Shown here piece by piece: positions 32,889 through 44,455 of a DNA stretch of 64,000 bases (position 1 is its first letter; each line of letters begins with the position of its first letter). Source of the DNA: Sipunculus nudus. Taxonomy: Eukaryota; Annelida; Sipuncula; Golfingiida; Sipunculidae. The stretch covers positions 55,932,917 through 55,996,916 of the forward strand of contig CM049319.1 of the NCBI GenBank assembly GCA_026874595.1, written 5' to 3'. The notes under the pieces are model-generated. The model worked only from the letters and a program-made list of their open reading frames with translations. It searched no databases and was not told the DNA's origin. A program made the translations under genes and the position numbers.

Positions 32889-33828
32889 AACTGGGTTAAA
32901 TGATACCACTGAGGCACGTATTCATTCAGTATAATAACAATAACATTAAAAGCATAACTCATCCTCAGGGGCTCGGTTTTCTGCTTTAGCTGCCAGGCGG
33001 CAAGTCAAGTTTTTGAATATTAATATGTCTTTTGATTAGGCGAACATTACCAGAAAAATCGATGAAACTATGGTTTATTAAGATTTATAAGGTGTATTAA
33101 AATAGTCAGGTTACCAATTTTTGTACACTCACTGTTCGGTAGTCTCAGGTAGGAAACTCAGCAGCTTAATGTTGTGTGTGCATATATTATCAATAGAAGA
33201 AAAATTGGAGAACCCTTAACGCTCTGATCAGGCCAGTTATCGGTGAAGTTTTGGCTTGAATTGAGGCAGTTGGTTTGTCTGGTGTAGTTCGCAGTGGATA
33301 GTGACTGCTACAAGTGGTGGCTTTGATTCTCCCGGCCCTTCAGCCAGAAATTTGTTCCTCCGACTGGACGCTCCGACACTCAGAGATGAGCGAAAAAAAT
33401 TTCGAGCGTCAAGGACGCACTTCCTATAGCGTTACTGTAAATAACCATAGAAATATGACTGCTTCTTTCCTATGCAAAAAAAATAATATGAACTGAATGA
33501 GCGGAAAAGAAAATTATTCAAAAGCCATTACAAACCGTTAAGTCGTAACAATTTATCTCTAAAATGCAGCAGTGATTTGTTCACCATTTTATCTTTGACT
33601 AGGTTTGGGTCAGGCACGCGGAACAATCATAGTGCCCTAATGATTGTCCTAATTATTGTCTTCATAAAGATCAACACGATAAAAGTCTCTTTGGGGAGTC
33701 AACAAGCCCATTCGGGCGTCTATATCCGTTTAAAATCACTCTGATTCCGATTTGTTCCTCTCGCAGTAGAGTTCACGCAAGCAACCTTAACTGACACTGA
33801 TATTCATTCAAAATATATGCATAGGGGG
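32885..33828. other. Non-coding, no supported gene
   Basis: No array, terminus or gene recognised. Confidence 0.5.
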
Positions 33829-34075
33829 CCTGGGCAGTCGAGTAATAAATCGCTCGGCTCTCTCCGCTGGCGACCCGGGTTGGTCTATGGTCTGCTATGA
33901 GAGCGGGATGTAGTTAGTTGCCAGTGCAAAGCCGGTTGTTTTCTCCGGATCCTCCTTATTCCCCAAGAGGCTACTGAACGCCACCATCCGAGCCATGGAG
34001 AGTTCCCCGTATCATTTTTTTCAACTGTACTCTGTTCCACCAAACTGTGTCCACCTGTTTTTAGATACATGTATT
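33829..34075 (+). mobile_element. tRNA-derived SINE
   Basis: The head GCAGTCGAGTAATAAATCGC then CTCGGCTCTCTCCGCTGGCG and ACCCGGGTTGG matches the minus-strand SINE at 2811-2950. Box B has lost its TTCGA core here. The body continues ATGAGAGCGGGATG, GCCGGTTGTTTTCTCCGGAT and CCTCCTTATTCCCC, a TTTTCTCCGGNTCCTCC motif common in invertebrate SINE bodies. The 3' end near 34075 is approximate. Confidence 0.65.
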
Positions 34076-36086
34076 TATTTTATGGAAATCAAGAATGTAA
34101 CAATAATTCTCCCGTTTATGTTTCCCCCCAAATTTTACTCTTTCCAGTGATCTTACAGATCAGATGTGTCCCTGCATGTGTAGTCACCTTTGTTTTGGCT
34201 AGTCATATTTTTAGAGTGTTTACAAAATCAGTAGATGTTAACTGAGACTGTTTTGCATGTGACCAATGACCTTGACTACAATAAGTAGAGCTGATATGTT
34301 GTAAAATGTTGACTGTTTTCAATAATTATATACTTAAATACTGTTTAAGGTAGATGTTTATTTCCCTTGTTGAAAAATAGGTCCATAAATCGTCTATCCT
34401 GTATTACCTTATTCCCTCCAAAGTTAATCATCATAGCAAAACATTAAGTGGACATAAGGGGATAAAACAAACTATAGTTTTATAAACCATGTAAAATATA
34501 GGTATTTTATAGATTATATTTGCTGGAGTAACCATACAATTTTTTGATGATGACCTTGGCCAAAGGGCCTTAGATAATGGAAACATCTGATATAGACGTA
34601 ACCTAGAGATCACAAATCTAGCGTCTAAACTAATACATCATCACCGTCCATTAATGTTGATGCCGCTCATCATAACCACTACTCCTGAACGTCAAATATT
34701 TACACGAGTTTTCCTTGAGCTCTTATGTCATGTGACCCACTAGACGAATAACCCGCACTCTGATCGTCTCTGATTGAGGAAAATTTAGAACAATTTGAAA
34801 GACAACGACCATAATTTTATATGGCCCCTTCGGTGTGTCAGTTGGAAAGACACGAACGACCGCAGCATGAGTTAATCATGTTGAAAGTGAATTTGGGATC
34901 ATTAGTGGCCATCGGGCTTATGCATGGATAAAGACTCTAACGCGGTTTGCCTTCCCTTCCCCTTACACAAAATGCCGACGCATTTCATAATTCTACCGTT
35001 AATTTTGAATAATAACCGATTATTACAGCTTATAATTGCCAAGCAATATTGACAATAAGAACAAAAAATAGTTTTCAAAATTCTGGAATTTATCTGTATA
35101 CAGGCAATGGTGAGCCAAATCTAAAAATTAATTTGGGAAATGCAATCTCACAATGCAGACAATAGACCTTTACAATGATCACGAATCTCACGGTGAGTCA
35201 ATTACTTTGAGGTCTTAATACTGAACTTTGTAGCTTGAATTTGCAAACTTCATTCCAAACAGATGAAAGTTTCTAAGAAAGTCACGTAGACAACGCCAAG
35301 TGAATCACGTGACCAAAGTGATGTGTTGTTAAAGTCTTAGTCACTGGTATAAGTCTTGAATTATTCCAGCTCTGACCAATAAAACGTGGCTCCGGAAGTT
35401 TTTGTCATAACACCCGGTCCATTATTAAATGGTTTCACGTTCATCTGAATGTAATCCGCAACCTGTTTTACCGCCCCTTGTCCTAAAAAGACACAGCATT
35501 TGTATGTATGATGTAACATACAAACAACAAAAAACAATGAATTTACTTCAAACTAAAAACATCCAAGATTGTCTCCAGGGATGAAGTTATGGTTCCGTGC
35601 ATCCTCCAGCGTATCCGCATCCTCATCCGGCAGCATCCCCTCTGCATCCCCACCGGGGCCTCTGATTCTTTTTATCAGATTAATTTCTCCTTTTTTATCA
35701 GGATAATGCGTACTTTGCATAACAAATTTTATAAGGATGATAAAATAAAAGGAAAGGTTTCAAACTGCTCATATGCTATGAGTTATTTATTTATTATATA
35801 TTTCTCTTTGTTAGAAACAAGTACGTCTGATCTGTAAAAATTGTATGATAACTTTGCTGGTAATGATGTCATATACCATTCACTCTGAGAATGTCTAGAT
35901 AATTTTTATCTGTCCCGAATCATTTGTGATAATCAAGGAAATACTAATAACAAGGTAACAATAGGACTTCACTGACGTAGAAGAAACATTCTTTGTAGCA
36001 ATGATGAGCACCATGTTTGTACAGTTAATGTATAAATGTTCTTAAAGTTTGGAAAATACTGGTCTAATGCTCACAAAATGCTCTCT
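34076..36086. other. Non-coding, no supported gene
   Basis: GATGACCTTGGCCAAAGGGCC at 34547 is a word often seen in dispersed repeats, but no element boundaries are visible. Frames at 34431-34613 and 35589-35837 are unsupported. Confidence 0.45.
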
Positions 36087-36347
36087 TCAGATAGATCCCG
36101 ACCTGACGACTGTCCTCTGAGTACTTTCTTCTTGTACTTCCGTGTGCGTGCCCTTGTAAAAAAACTGACCTCGCAAAATATCGAAATGGGGGCTGACATT
36201 TTGCGTACCGTCTAAAACTCGGATGTCACACTTCGCATGTCGGAATAAATCGTATACCGCTAAGAAGGTATATAATACAACATGCAAGCCAACATTAACC
36301 CCGGGCAGTTGCAATAAATCAGATATATAACCAAAATGGTTGCGCAA
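36087..36347 (-). CDS. Weak ORF/terminal-exon candidate, unknown family
   Basis: 86 codons on the minus strand ending in TGA. After an acceptor-like ATACCTTCTTAG the frame encodes VYDLFRHAKCDIRVLDGTQN and a hydrophilic tail with EVQEESTQRTV. Composition is protein-like and not low-complexity, but no AATAAA follows nearby and I recognise no family. Confidence 0.2.
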   Translation of the reverse strand: MRNHFGYISDLLQLPGVNVGLHVVLYTFLAVYDLFRHAKCDIRVLDGTQNVSPHFDILRGQFFYKGTHTEVQEESTQRTVVRSGSI

Positions 36348-36387
36348 TAAAATGGTAATTTTAAATTATCATGCATTAAAAATAATT

Positions 36388-36487
36388 AATAGAAATATCA
36401 TACTAATAATACTAATAAAAATACTACTACTAATACTGATAATACTACTACTAATAATTATAATTATTATTATAAAAATACTAATAC

Positions 36488-36520
<33 letters not shown>

Positions 36521-36530
36521 TAATAATATC
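36388..36530 (+). repeat. (TAA)n / (TAC)n imperfect microsatellite
   Basis: Imperfect ACTAATAAT repeats resolving into a pure (TAA)n at about 36490-36520. Confidence 0.9.
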
Positions 36531-37687
36531 TGAAAACTGAATAAAGCTTATTTAGATATATTACCGAATCATAGTTGAAATGAGAGAAATTTAGGTGTAG
36601 ATTACTAATAAGCCGATTCTGAAAGTTTCCTTACTGTCTCTGCTGTGCTTCATGCTACGGAATGTTGGTAATTATTTCTGAATCTGATAGCGGTCATAAA
36701 GCACGGATAAAATGATTCCACGTCAATTTTTGGCGGTGTTTTTTAAGCTGATATACCAGGCGGCCATTCCGGTGCGTTTAATCCAATAAACAATGAATTA
36801 TCTTCTGGTCATGCCTTTCATCAAATAAAACTACTGCCTCGTGTGAATAATTCATACTTCTCCAGCCAGTGTTGCCAACCCGAAACCTGCGAACTGAAGT
36901 AATCCATAGAATGTTCGGATTTACTGGGCCGCACCTCCAGTGAGATTAGCAGTTGATCTCGTTCAATAAATGAATGTTCGCGTAATTGACTTTATTAACC
37001 CCCCCCCCCCCCCCCCCCAAAGAAGGTGGCATTTTTTTTTACCATGAATGGTATGAAGTATTTACAAAGTAACAAGAATATGTAGGGCTAATTTGAAAGT
37101 AAAGTTTCTGGAAACGGAAAGGTATAGGAAAAATGATTTCCAGAAAACTTGGATGATTGTTATTAATGTTCAAAACATGGGCAAATTGAAAAAAAAACGG
37201 GGGAACTGTGTTTAACTATATATACGCTACTGTGTGACTCTACTGCAGGAGACGTATTGGACACTCAAATTGTATAATGAAACATTAATTATATATAGAC
37301 AGACCGACATAACAAAATTGGTTGTGTTAAACTAGCTTGAATGAAAACCCCATGCGGATTATCATCTGTCAATATAATTCATAATTAATCCTTGAATTCA
37401 GCGGGTATTCAGGGGATATATTAAGTACCAATGAGAGTAAACGAGATTAAATCTATATTGTACCATTATCATGGCCCCCTGAATGTTTGACATTATGTAA
37501 GATTTATGCTGAGCTCCCAGCTGCACCCAGTAATACCTATGAGTAGATTAACTTAATTACTACAGTTGTTTCATGCTGATTGTAACCACGATATTAGGGC
37601 TGTCTCACCCTCCAGGCTGTATCATTATACTATGATAAAAGTAATCTCACAACTATGCCTTCAGCGACTTAATGCCCCCTCACTAAA

Positions 37688-37688
<1 letters not shown>
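36531..37688. other. Non-coding; poly-C tract
   Basis: 36999-37018 is about 20 C. No gene or element boundary is recognised. Confidence 0.5.

Positions 37689-37741
<53 letters not shown>
37689..37741 (+). repeat. (CTGT)n(CT)n(CA)n compound microsatellite
   Basis: Three consecutive simple repeats in one tract. Confidence 0.95.
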
Positions 37742-37929
37742 TCGCATACATACAATTAAGGATGTGAATGTGTAATTCTGTGTGTTTTGTTTTCAGCATG
37801 AGCTTCTGACCTATGTTCTCCTCAAGGAAATCAGTCCACTTGATGTTAGATTTTTATACCAATACACCATTAAAAATGTAATTTTATACAATATATATAC
37901 TTTTTTTAAATAATATGGTATATAAATAT

Positions 37930-38785
37930 ATACATATACAATAAAAGCTGTCTAATGCGGAAAGTCAAGGAACTGACATATTTTTGTCCTTAATAGCCAG
38001 GCCTATTAGGCAGGTTTGCGGTGCGCGCTTGCGCAGTTGGGGACCTTTCTTGAATCAAAGGTTCGCTGATCGGAATCTTGGCTGTGTTTATATATGTTAA
38101 CGTAGTTTTCGGTGTTAAATAAACTCTCTTTAATTTAAAAGTTACGAGGAATATGTTTGAGATTAAGGGGGTTTGTCGGCTCTCGTGATCAAATTGCGAA
38201 ACGTAAATTGCGTAAACAGAAAATCAATCAGTGTAGCGTGACGGCTTTATTTGAAACGGATTATCTGTTTGATTTATCATGACTATGATCCCTTCATTGA
38301 GTCCGGGTTTAGCACAAAGAAAGTCCTTTTTTGAATTAATTAATTGCGTGATGATCACAGGTGCGGTAAGCCTTTGCCTCGACATTGTCAAATGTGAAAA
38401 ATCACTGCGTTAATCGGTCACTCGCCTCACCACGTTTGCGCTTGGTAGGAATTGCGAGAACATCAAAGCATGACATGAGAACTAAGCGAAGAACTTTTGC
38501 CAGGTAGCCACTCGTATCCTTTGTTTTTGTCGCGGACAAAAGATCGAAGTGTTTTGTGGGCCTCGCCGGCGGACACTCGACCAGGTTGATTTACCGTGAA
38601 AACACTGGCATGCGCCACAGCATCAGCTGTCCGTAGTCCACATTAGGCAGGTGTCCACCCTTGAGAGGTTTAACCTATACATAACATAGATGGAAAACTC
38701 AAGGGACTTATGTATTTTATCCGTAATAGCCAGTTGTCCGCCTTAGAGAGGTGTCCGCAAGACCAGGGTGAACTGTATATGGCAA
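37930..38785. mobile_element. DNA element of the GCGGACACCTCT type
   Basis: The left end holds AGCTGTCTAATGCGGAAAG, GGAACTGACATATTTTTGTC and TTAATAGCCAGGCCTATTAG. The right end holds ACATTAGGCAGGTGTCCACC, GGGACTTATGTATTTTATCC, GTAATAGCCAGTTGTCCGCC and ACCAGGGTGAACTGTATA. The outer ends are imperfect inverted repeats and the inner words are repeated directly. The interior (38020-38620) is richer in CpG than its surroundings. No transposase frame. Related in style to 47731-47893. Confidence 0.5.
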
Positions 38786-39466
38786 CTCAATCAGGAACCC
38801 CCGGTGTTACATCAAGTAAACTTTAGTAGAAATATGTTTTCCGAATTTCTTATTTCTTATTCCAGTTATTTGAGATAAACTTTGGTTCTTCATTATTAAG
38901 TTGGGAAATACAAATTTTAGGAAAAATAAAACATTCGGAAATTCAAAGTTCTACTAAATTTATATGCAAGAACCATTACGCTTTCTTAAATTACGAGACT
39001 GCAGAGAAGTTTCAAAATCGCAACTTGATTTTTAAATATAAGGTATGTATCTGAGTAAAATAACAAACAACTAACTTCATAAGCAGTATCTTGCTATTTC
39101 ACATAAAGTTCACATTATTAAAAGCTCCTTTAAATACCAATATAAAAAAATATACGACTTGAATCATTATAAGATAAAATAGATAATACTTATAGAGTGT
39201 GATGTTATGTTTGAAATGTTTTCAACAAGATAACAATTCAATTAAATTTGCTTGAGTGGGTTCATTTGCCTGATTTACATTCAGACGTGACCAAATTTTG
39301 GTATTAAACTTCTCTACAGTAACATATCTCTTGCTCTTATTCTAAAAAACATCAATTAGTAAAAAGTGTCGTAACAAAAGACAAAATCAAATTAAATCTA
39401 TCTTGGTAGGCAGATTGTTTGATTGCACACCCCATTACTTAACACTGCTGGAATACATATTAGCTG
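38786..39466. other. Non-coding, no supported gene
   Basis: AT-rich, no arrays. Confidence 0.5.
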
Positions 39467-39570
39467 ATGAAATGTAACACTGGGTTCAAAGGTCATCGCT
39501 GTATCATTCAGAGACTTGGTGAAATGTAAAACAGGGTTCAAAGGTCACCCTTGTATCATCTAGAGAAATG
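39467..39570 (+). repeat. 52-bp tandem duplication carrying DR1-like motifs
   Basis: TGAAATGTAA(C/A)AC.GGGTTCAAAGGTCA is duplicated with a 52-bp period. GGGTTCAAAGGTCA at 39482-39495 and 39534-39547 is a direct repeat of nuclear-receptor half-sites spaced by one base (DR1). Confidence 0.7.
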
Positions 39571-39940
39571 ATGTCGGCGACTGGTTGATTGATCGGCAGC
39601 TATTAAGCTGACGTAAAACAAAAGTCTGTAGGCTGGCGATAGAAAATTCACTTAAGAGTCCATTTAGTGAGTTTTTTTCGGACTTCCTATCCCCATAAGT
39701 AAGTGGGTGTGATTGGGATAGGCTACGTGAGATACATGGTTATGAAAGATCCGTAAATGGTTTGTCCGGTTGTCTGTACTTAGTTTCTATACTGTTGACA
39801 GCATCCATACTGGTGTATTTATTTTAAACTATCCAAGCGATGAATCATTATGTTTAATCTTAAACAAACTCATTGTTTTCTTTATTTTATACATGATGAC
39901 TTTTAACGATGCACGTTTGTTCCTGATAATAATAATAACA

Positions 39941-39974
<34 letters not shown>

Positions 39975-40290
39975 GGCATTTCTACTGTTTTCTACAATCA
40001 TTTGAAAAGAATTACATATTAATATTATTTATTAAAAAATATATCAGGGGAAAACTTTGAAATTTTAATAATAGTTAAGGACAATTAATTTGAATATTTG
40101 GGCATAGAATTCACTTTGATAATTTTAGGGGTTCTTTTTATATTCGTAGGTTGTGTCCCCTGATTTCGTCACGTGACACGGAATTTGTTCTGCCTGTTAC
40201 TTGAATACCTCCAATGATTACCTCTTACTAAAAATGTTTCAATTAAGTATTGTTCTTTGAATTACAACTGAAGTATTTTCCCAACAGTTA
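39571..40290. other. Non-coding; (TAA)n microsatellite
   Basis: 39928-39973 is a (TAA)n run with one early interruption. No gene. Confidence 0.6.
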
Positions 40291-40640
40291 TGTATTTGAT
40301 GGTATGGTATCTCAGTGTATGTTTTTCACTGCTCGTATTTCTGTGGATGGTGTTGATAGTTCGCCGATTTAATACATATGTTCATGTTTAATGAAAGATC
40401 GTCTTGAAGTGAAAGTATTTGATGGAATGGTGTTTTGGGGTATGGTGTTTCACTGAGTGTATTTCAACAGGTTGCACTGGTAGGTCACGGAATTAGTTCG
40501 AATCGAAAAATCGTCTTGAAATGAAATTATTATTTGATTAAATGGTATCTCAGTGCAAGGTGTTTCATTTCTTGTATTTAATGGATGGTGCTGGCAGTTA
40601 GCCGAGAAATAGCTCTGGTTTCTATAGCAGACGTGGATTA
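40291..40640 (+). repeat. Three-copy tandem repeat, about 110-120 bp unit
   Basis: Copies at about 40291-40411, 40412-40522 and 40523-40640 share GTATTTGATGG(T/A)ATGGT, GTTTCACTG..(T/C)GTATTT, GATGGTG(T/C)TG, and AAA(G)ATCGTCTTGAA(G/A)TGAAA at the junctions. Copies are diverged, and the third runs into the MITE at 40628. Confidence 0.7.
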
Positions 40641-40983
40641 AGGGGGGCCAGGGATGGCGCGCACAAGATCTCGGATATAGAATATAAAATATGCTTACTA
40701 CCGATAAGCAACGCTGGACTTTGCGTCTTATACCGTTTTCTTCTCTATACTTTTTTTTGCATGCGAGAGTTCTGGCTAAAAGTGTCCCCGAACCAAATTG
40801 TTGCCGCCTGGGAAAATGGCCCGATAATATCGGATTCAGGAGCATTCCACACACACACACACACACACATACACACACACGCCGGAAGCTTGCATTCCTT
40901 AGAATACAGACTTCCAGTTTATCTATGCTATGCCCCCCCCCCCCCCACCACCACCAATTTTTCTGTTCCTCTATCCGCTCCTG
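40628..40983. mobile_element. CAGGGGCGGAT-family MITE, larger copy
   Basis: The left end CAGACGTGGATTAAGGGGGG and the right end CTATCCGCTCCTG are imperfect inverted repeats. A (CA)n at 40848-40880 and a poly-C/(CCA)n tract near 40935 lie inside. No clear target duplication. The frames crossing it are not genes. Confidence 0.5.
40848..40880 (+). repeat. (CA)n microsatellite
   Basis: CA run with one TA interruption. Confidence 0.95.
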
Positions 40984-41383
40984 CTTAATCCTACGATTTT
41001 GCTTTCACCTAATTCTACCTGCACATTTGAACAAAGTGTTTTAATTTAAGACGCGGAAAACTTTCTGCAGTATCCCTTGCTTCATTTATTTTCTTGGCCA
41101 ATGCGGTTTGCATTGTGGTTATCAATAAAGGAATAAAGTGCCTGGAAAAATGGAACATTTTGGTCCACCCCAAATGCCTTATTAACACAGCCCTTGCCTA
41201 TGTAGAAATATTACGAACAAATATTTCGTAATACATGTACAATTTTCTTTGAAACCTTTTAATTATCAGGGTCACATATTGTGAATTAAATGAAACAAGG
41301 TGTACCAGGCAGCAAGAAGACCTTTTTATATATCGGAATAAAACAATAGATTGGTTAAAAGCGGACAGATAGAAATTTAATCT

Positions 41384-41389
41384 TTTATT
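41384..41389 (-). terminator. Polyadenylation signal candidate
   Basis: AATAAA on the minus strand, about 48 bases after the stop codon at 41437, followed by T-rich sequence. Position and order suit a 3' end for the exon candidate 41437-41640. Confidence 0.35.
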
Positions 41390-41436
41390 TAACAGTTAAG
41401 GTCCACATTGAAAGAAAAAAAGGAGCATGGCAAGCA

Positions 41437-41640
41437 CTAAACATTGCTGATAATAAGCCCAGGTATGGTTACCGTAAATACTTCGTCAACCGAGGTCGGT
41501 TTACCGTAAATACTCCATTCGAGACAGGAGCCACCAGAACCACTAGATAATTTACAATTGGCTTCACTGACAAGAACCTTGTTTATTGGATGTGATTCTA
41601 CACAAGCTCTTTGTGTAAAGAACGTATCACATTGTCCGCT
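41437..41640 (-). CDS. Terminal-exon candidate, cysteine-containing protein
   Basis: After a good acceptor on the minus strand (CTCTTGCTGTGTCCCAG, ending 41641) the frame runs 67 codons to TAG: SGQCDTFFTQRACVESHPIN, then a segment with two further cysteines (SEANC and GGSCLEW) and a beta-rich end (VDEVFTVTIPGL). The four cysteines suggest a secreted or extracellular domain. AATAAA follows about 48 bases on. No family is recognised and no upstream exon is found. The same frame is open to an ATG at 41670. Confidence 0.3.
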   Translation of the reverse strand, partial: SGQCDTFFTQRACVESHPINKVLVSEANCKLSSGSGGSCLEWSIYGKPTSVDEVFTVTIPGLIISNV

Positions 41641-41852
41641 CTGGGACACAGCAAGAGCTTTAGAAGACATGCGTTATACATAATGTATTGTGGCTCTCAC
41701 TCGGCACCAATAAACTCGAATAGTCTCCCAGCGTAGGAGAGACAGTTTAAAAGAGAGACTCTAATTAAGGATAACATCTGGTACGCGGAACATATACCAG
41801 GTATTCAGTACCCGTACTTAACTTACAAAGTGCTGCCACTTTAACTTTTGTT

Positions 41853-42218
41853 AAAGTAAAATGCTTTTTTCATGAAGACTGTTTACTAATGTTTTACCTT
41901 TTAATACGTTTGATAGAAAAATACATATTTGTCATGAAAGACTATTACTGATGATTTATATGTAAATAGGGTTTACAGTATAATATTTTAAAATAAAAAT
42001 TTGTTCACCAATAATTTACGTGTAAATACGTTTCGCAGTCAAATACTTTTTTAATTAAAGACAGCTACTTAAGTTTTTCGTGTAAATACTTTAAAAGTGA
42101 AATACATTTTTCATAAAGATCGACTTATGTTAAACAAGTAAATAGGTTTTAAAGTAAAATACATTTTTAAATGAAAGACTGTGTACTATTGTTTTAAGTG
42201 TAAATAGGTTTACGTGTT
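41853..42218 (+). repeat. Six-copy degenerate tandem repeat, about 60 bp unit
   Basis: Consensus ATGTTTTACGTGTAAATA then GGTTTTAAAGTAAAATACAT and TTTTCATGAAAGACTG. Copies start near 41878, 41942, 41998, 42060, 42118 and 42180. Strongly AT-rich, non-coding. Confidence 0.75.
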
Positions 42219-42421
42219 TTATATTTGTAGATATTAATTAACTTTATGATAATGAGAAATTGCGCTGTGAAGAAAAACAACATGGTTTTGTCCCGGTTAA
42301 GGCTTTGAATTTAGAGGATGAAGGCCACTGGTTCGATCGCGATCATTAATGGAAATATGAATAAAAAATCAAGCAACTTTTGCCAAGCTTTCACCCTTAG
42401 CCAAAAATGAGGCCTACAGGC

Positions 42422-42521
42422 CAGTGATGTAGGGCTCGAGTCCTTTTTTTTTTAGGGAGTCGGACTCAGACTTGGACTCAGGGCTCCTGGACTCGGACTT
42501 GTAGTCGGACTCTGAGGTAAG

Positions 42522-42579
<58 letters not shown>

Positions 42580-42878
42580 CTTGTATATTGAAATTTGCTC
42601 AGCAACGGGGGTCATAAATTAAATTAACAATTATAGCATGTGTGAACTAACATAGAAACTACATGATAATCTGATATTTCCATTTTAAATTGCTTTTTAA
42701 GGATATTTGTATTGGACTCGAACTCATACGATTTTGGACTCGGGGTCCAAATGACACGGACTCGATATAGGTCGATTTTGACTCGAACCACAGGGACTCG
42801 AACTTCGAATGGAACTCGTGTAGCTTGGACTCGGACTTGCACTCGGACTTGGATCGAATGGACTCGTCTACACCACTG
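42422..42878. mobile_element. hAT-like element filled with GGACTC words
   Basis: Termini CAGTGATGTAGGGCTCGAG and CTCGTCTACACCACTG are inverted (CAGTGRTGTAG core), the pattern of hAT superfamily ends. Both flanks of the interior consist of GGACTCGGACTT-like words (42440-42515 and 42712-42865) around a (TA)n at 42531-42574. No matching 8-bp duplication is seen outside (CTACAGGC against TCCTCTTG). No transposase frame. Confidence 0.65.
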
Positions 42879-44273
42879 TCCTCTTGTTCCGACAGTATAA
42901 CATTTGTTTCAGATCGGAACCGAGCGTCCGGATGAATTTTCGAGCGTACGCTTCCCTCCTGAATTTCTGAAAGCCGTCTTATTGTATAAAACGTTCTTAG
43001 CTCAATCTATATGATAATGAACGATTCTTGGTAACAGGAAGATTCATCTCAAGAACTCTTATATATATATAAATGTGTGGGTATACCCGCCTCCACTATC
43101 TGTGGACTTTCAATTCATTCCCTAAAACAAAGGACCAGTGCTTTTGGCAACAGAACACATACATTGGTACCATATGTTTACCAAGGTGAAATGTGATGTC
43201 GCACTTATTATGTTTTTCACATCATTCTTCCGTCACCGGTTCGCCAACTGTCCCTTATCCACTGTCTGCTTTAAAATATCGGGTAGCAGCCTCCGACCCT
43301 TTGGTTCCTCTTTGAGAAGGAATATCGTGAGTTGATATAAAAGTCAACATCGGCTGCTGACAGATATCGTGTGTTCTGTCATGTTTGAGTCCAGTTTACT
43401 TCCACGGTGCCGGTTTTGACGTTTACCGCTGCATAAACGGGCTACAAAGGCCAGACGGCGAAAAAGTTACTTGCTGATTCAGCATAATCAGTCAGTGTCC
43501 ATTATGGCTTAGAGTTATTATTGTTTTCTTGTGGTAATTAGTGATATATTAATCGATTATATCGATGATTGGTCGTATTCTTTTATAATCGATTACATAT
43601 TTTTGCATTATTTTTGCATTTGTGCGTAATCGATCATAAATGGTTATGTACATAAGTAATATTATCCAGAAAGAAAAATACTAATCCTGTCAGTGACATA
43701 GGAAAGACGGGACAGTAGTGATACATTAAAATTGAACTTCGTGCAGCGAAAATGTCAACAACCTGCCGTTACCTTTACCTTTCAGCTTGATGTACACGTA
43801 AGACTGGATTTATTCTATTTTTAACAACTAATATACTATTCAATAGCAAACGATTGTCGAACATTATTAAGAAAATCTTAAAATTGATATCTCAATATTC
43901 TCTTTGATTCAATACATATATATATATTCCTTATAATTTAATGATTATTAAATTTTGCCAAATATTATTTTTAGCGTGAAATTGAAATTTGCAATTACGT
44001 TGAAGAAGAATATTTGAAATTCATAATGCTAATATAAGTGCAATGTTATCTATTTTTAGTAAGTTATGTTGACCTTATTCATGGTCCCACCAAGTTTTAC
44101 CGCTTAGCTGACGGTTCAGTTTCTCTTGGAATTTAACATTTATATAAAAAAATCATTGCAAATACGGCGGACCAAAGCTTGTTTCTATAGATGCTTTTAA
44201 AAACATTCTTGCGCACTGTGGGCATCAAAGAAAGCAGTCTCAAGGGCTAAAATGTACCAATATACTGCCAACA
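42879..44273. other. Non-coding, no supported gene
   Basis: ATCGATTATATCGATGATTGG at 43552 and AATCGATTACAT at 43593 are AT-rich palindromic words reminiscent of the TATCGATA MITE interior. No gene. Confidence 0.45.
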
Positions 44274-44455
44274 TATTATCACAATAGGATATTAAGAGGT
44301 AATATTTTTACTTTAGCTTTCTATACACAGAGAAAAATTATCACAATAAGTTATAAGAGATAATAGTAGTGCGTTAGCTCTAGACACTTAACTCGCATTA
44401 AATATTACCACAAGTTATTAGGAAAAAAATTTTTACATAAGCCTTAGACACTATA
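44274..44455 (+). repeat. Three-copy tandem repeat, about 62 bp unit
   Basis: Units begin ATTATCACAATA(G/A)G.TAT(T)AAGAG(G/A)TAAT at 44274 and 44337 and ATTACCACAAGTTATTAGG at about 44403, each followed by TTAGC(T/C)(T/C)(T/A)..CAC. Copies are diverged. Confidence 0.65.

Noticed and set aside
32261-32962. Ser/Leu-rich and Arg/Glu-rich frames
   Set aside because: They arise from the (GA)n and (GACA)n tract and are low-complexity on both strands.
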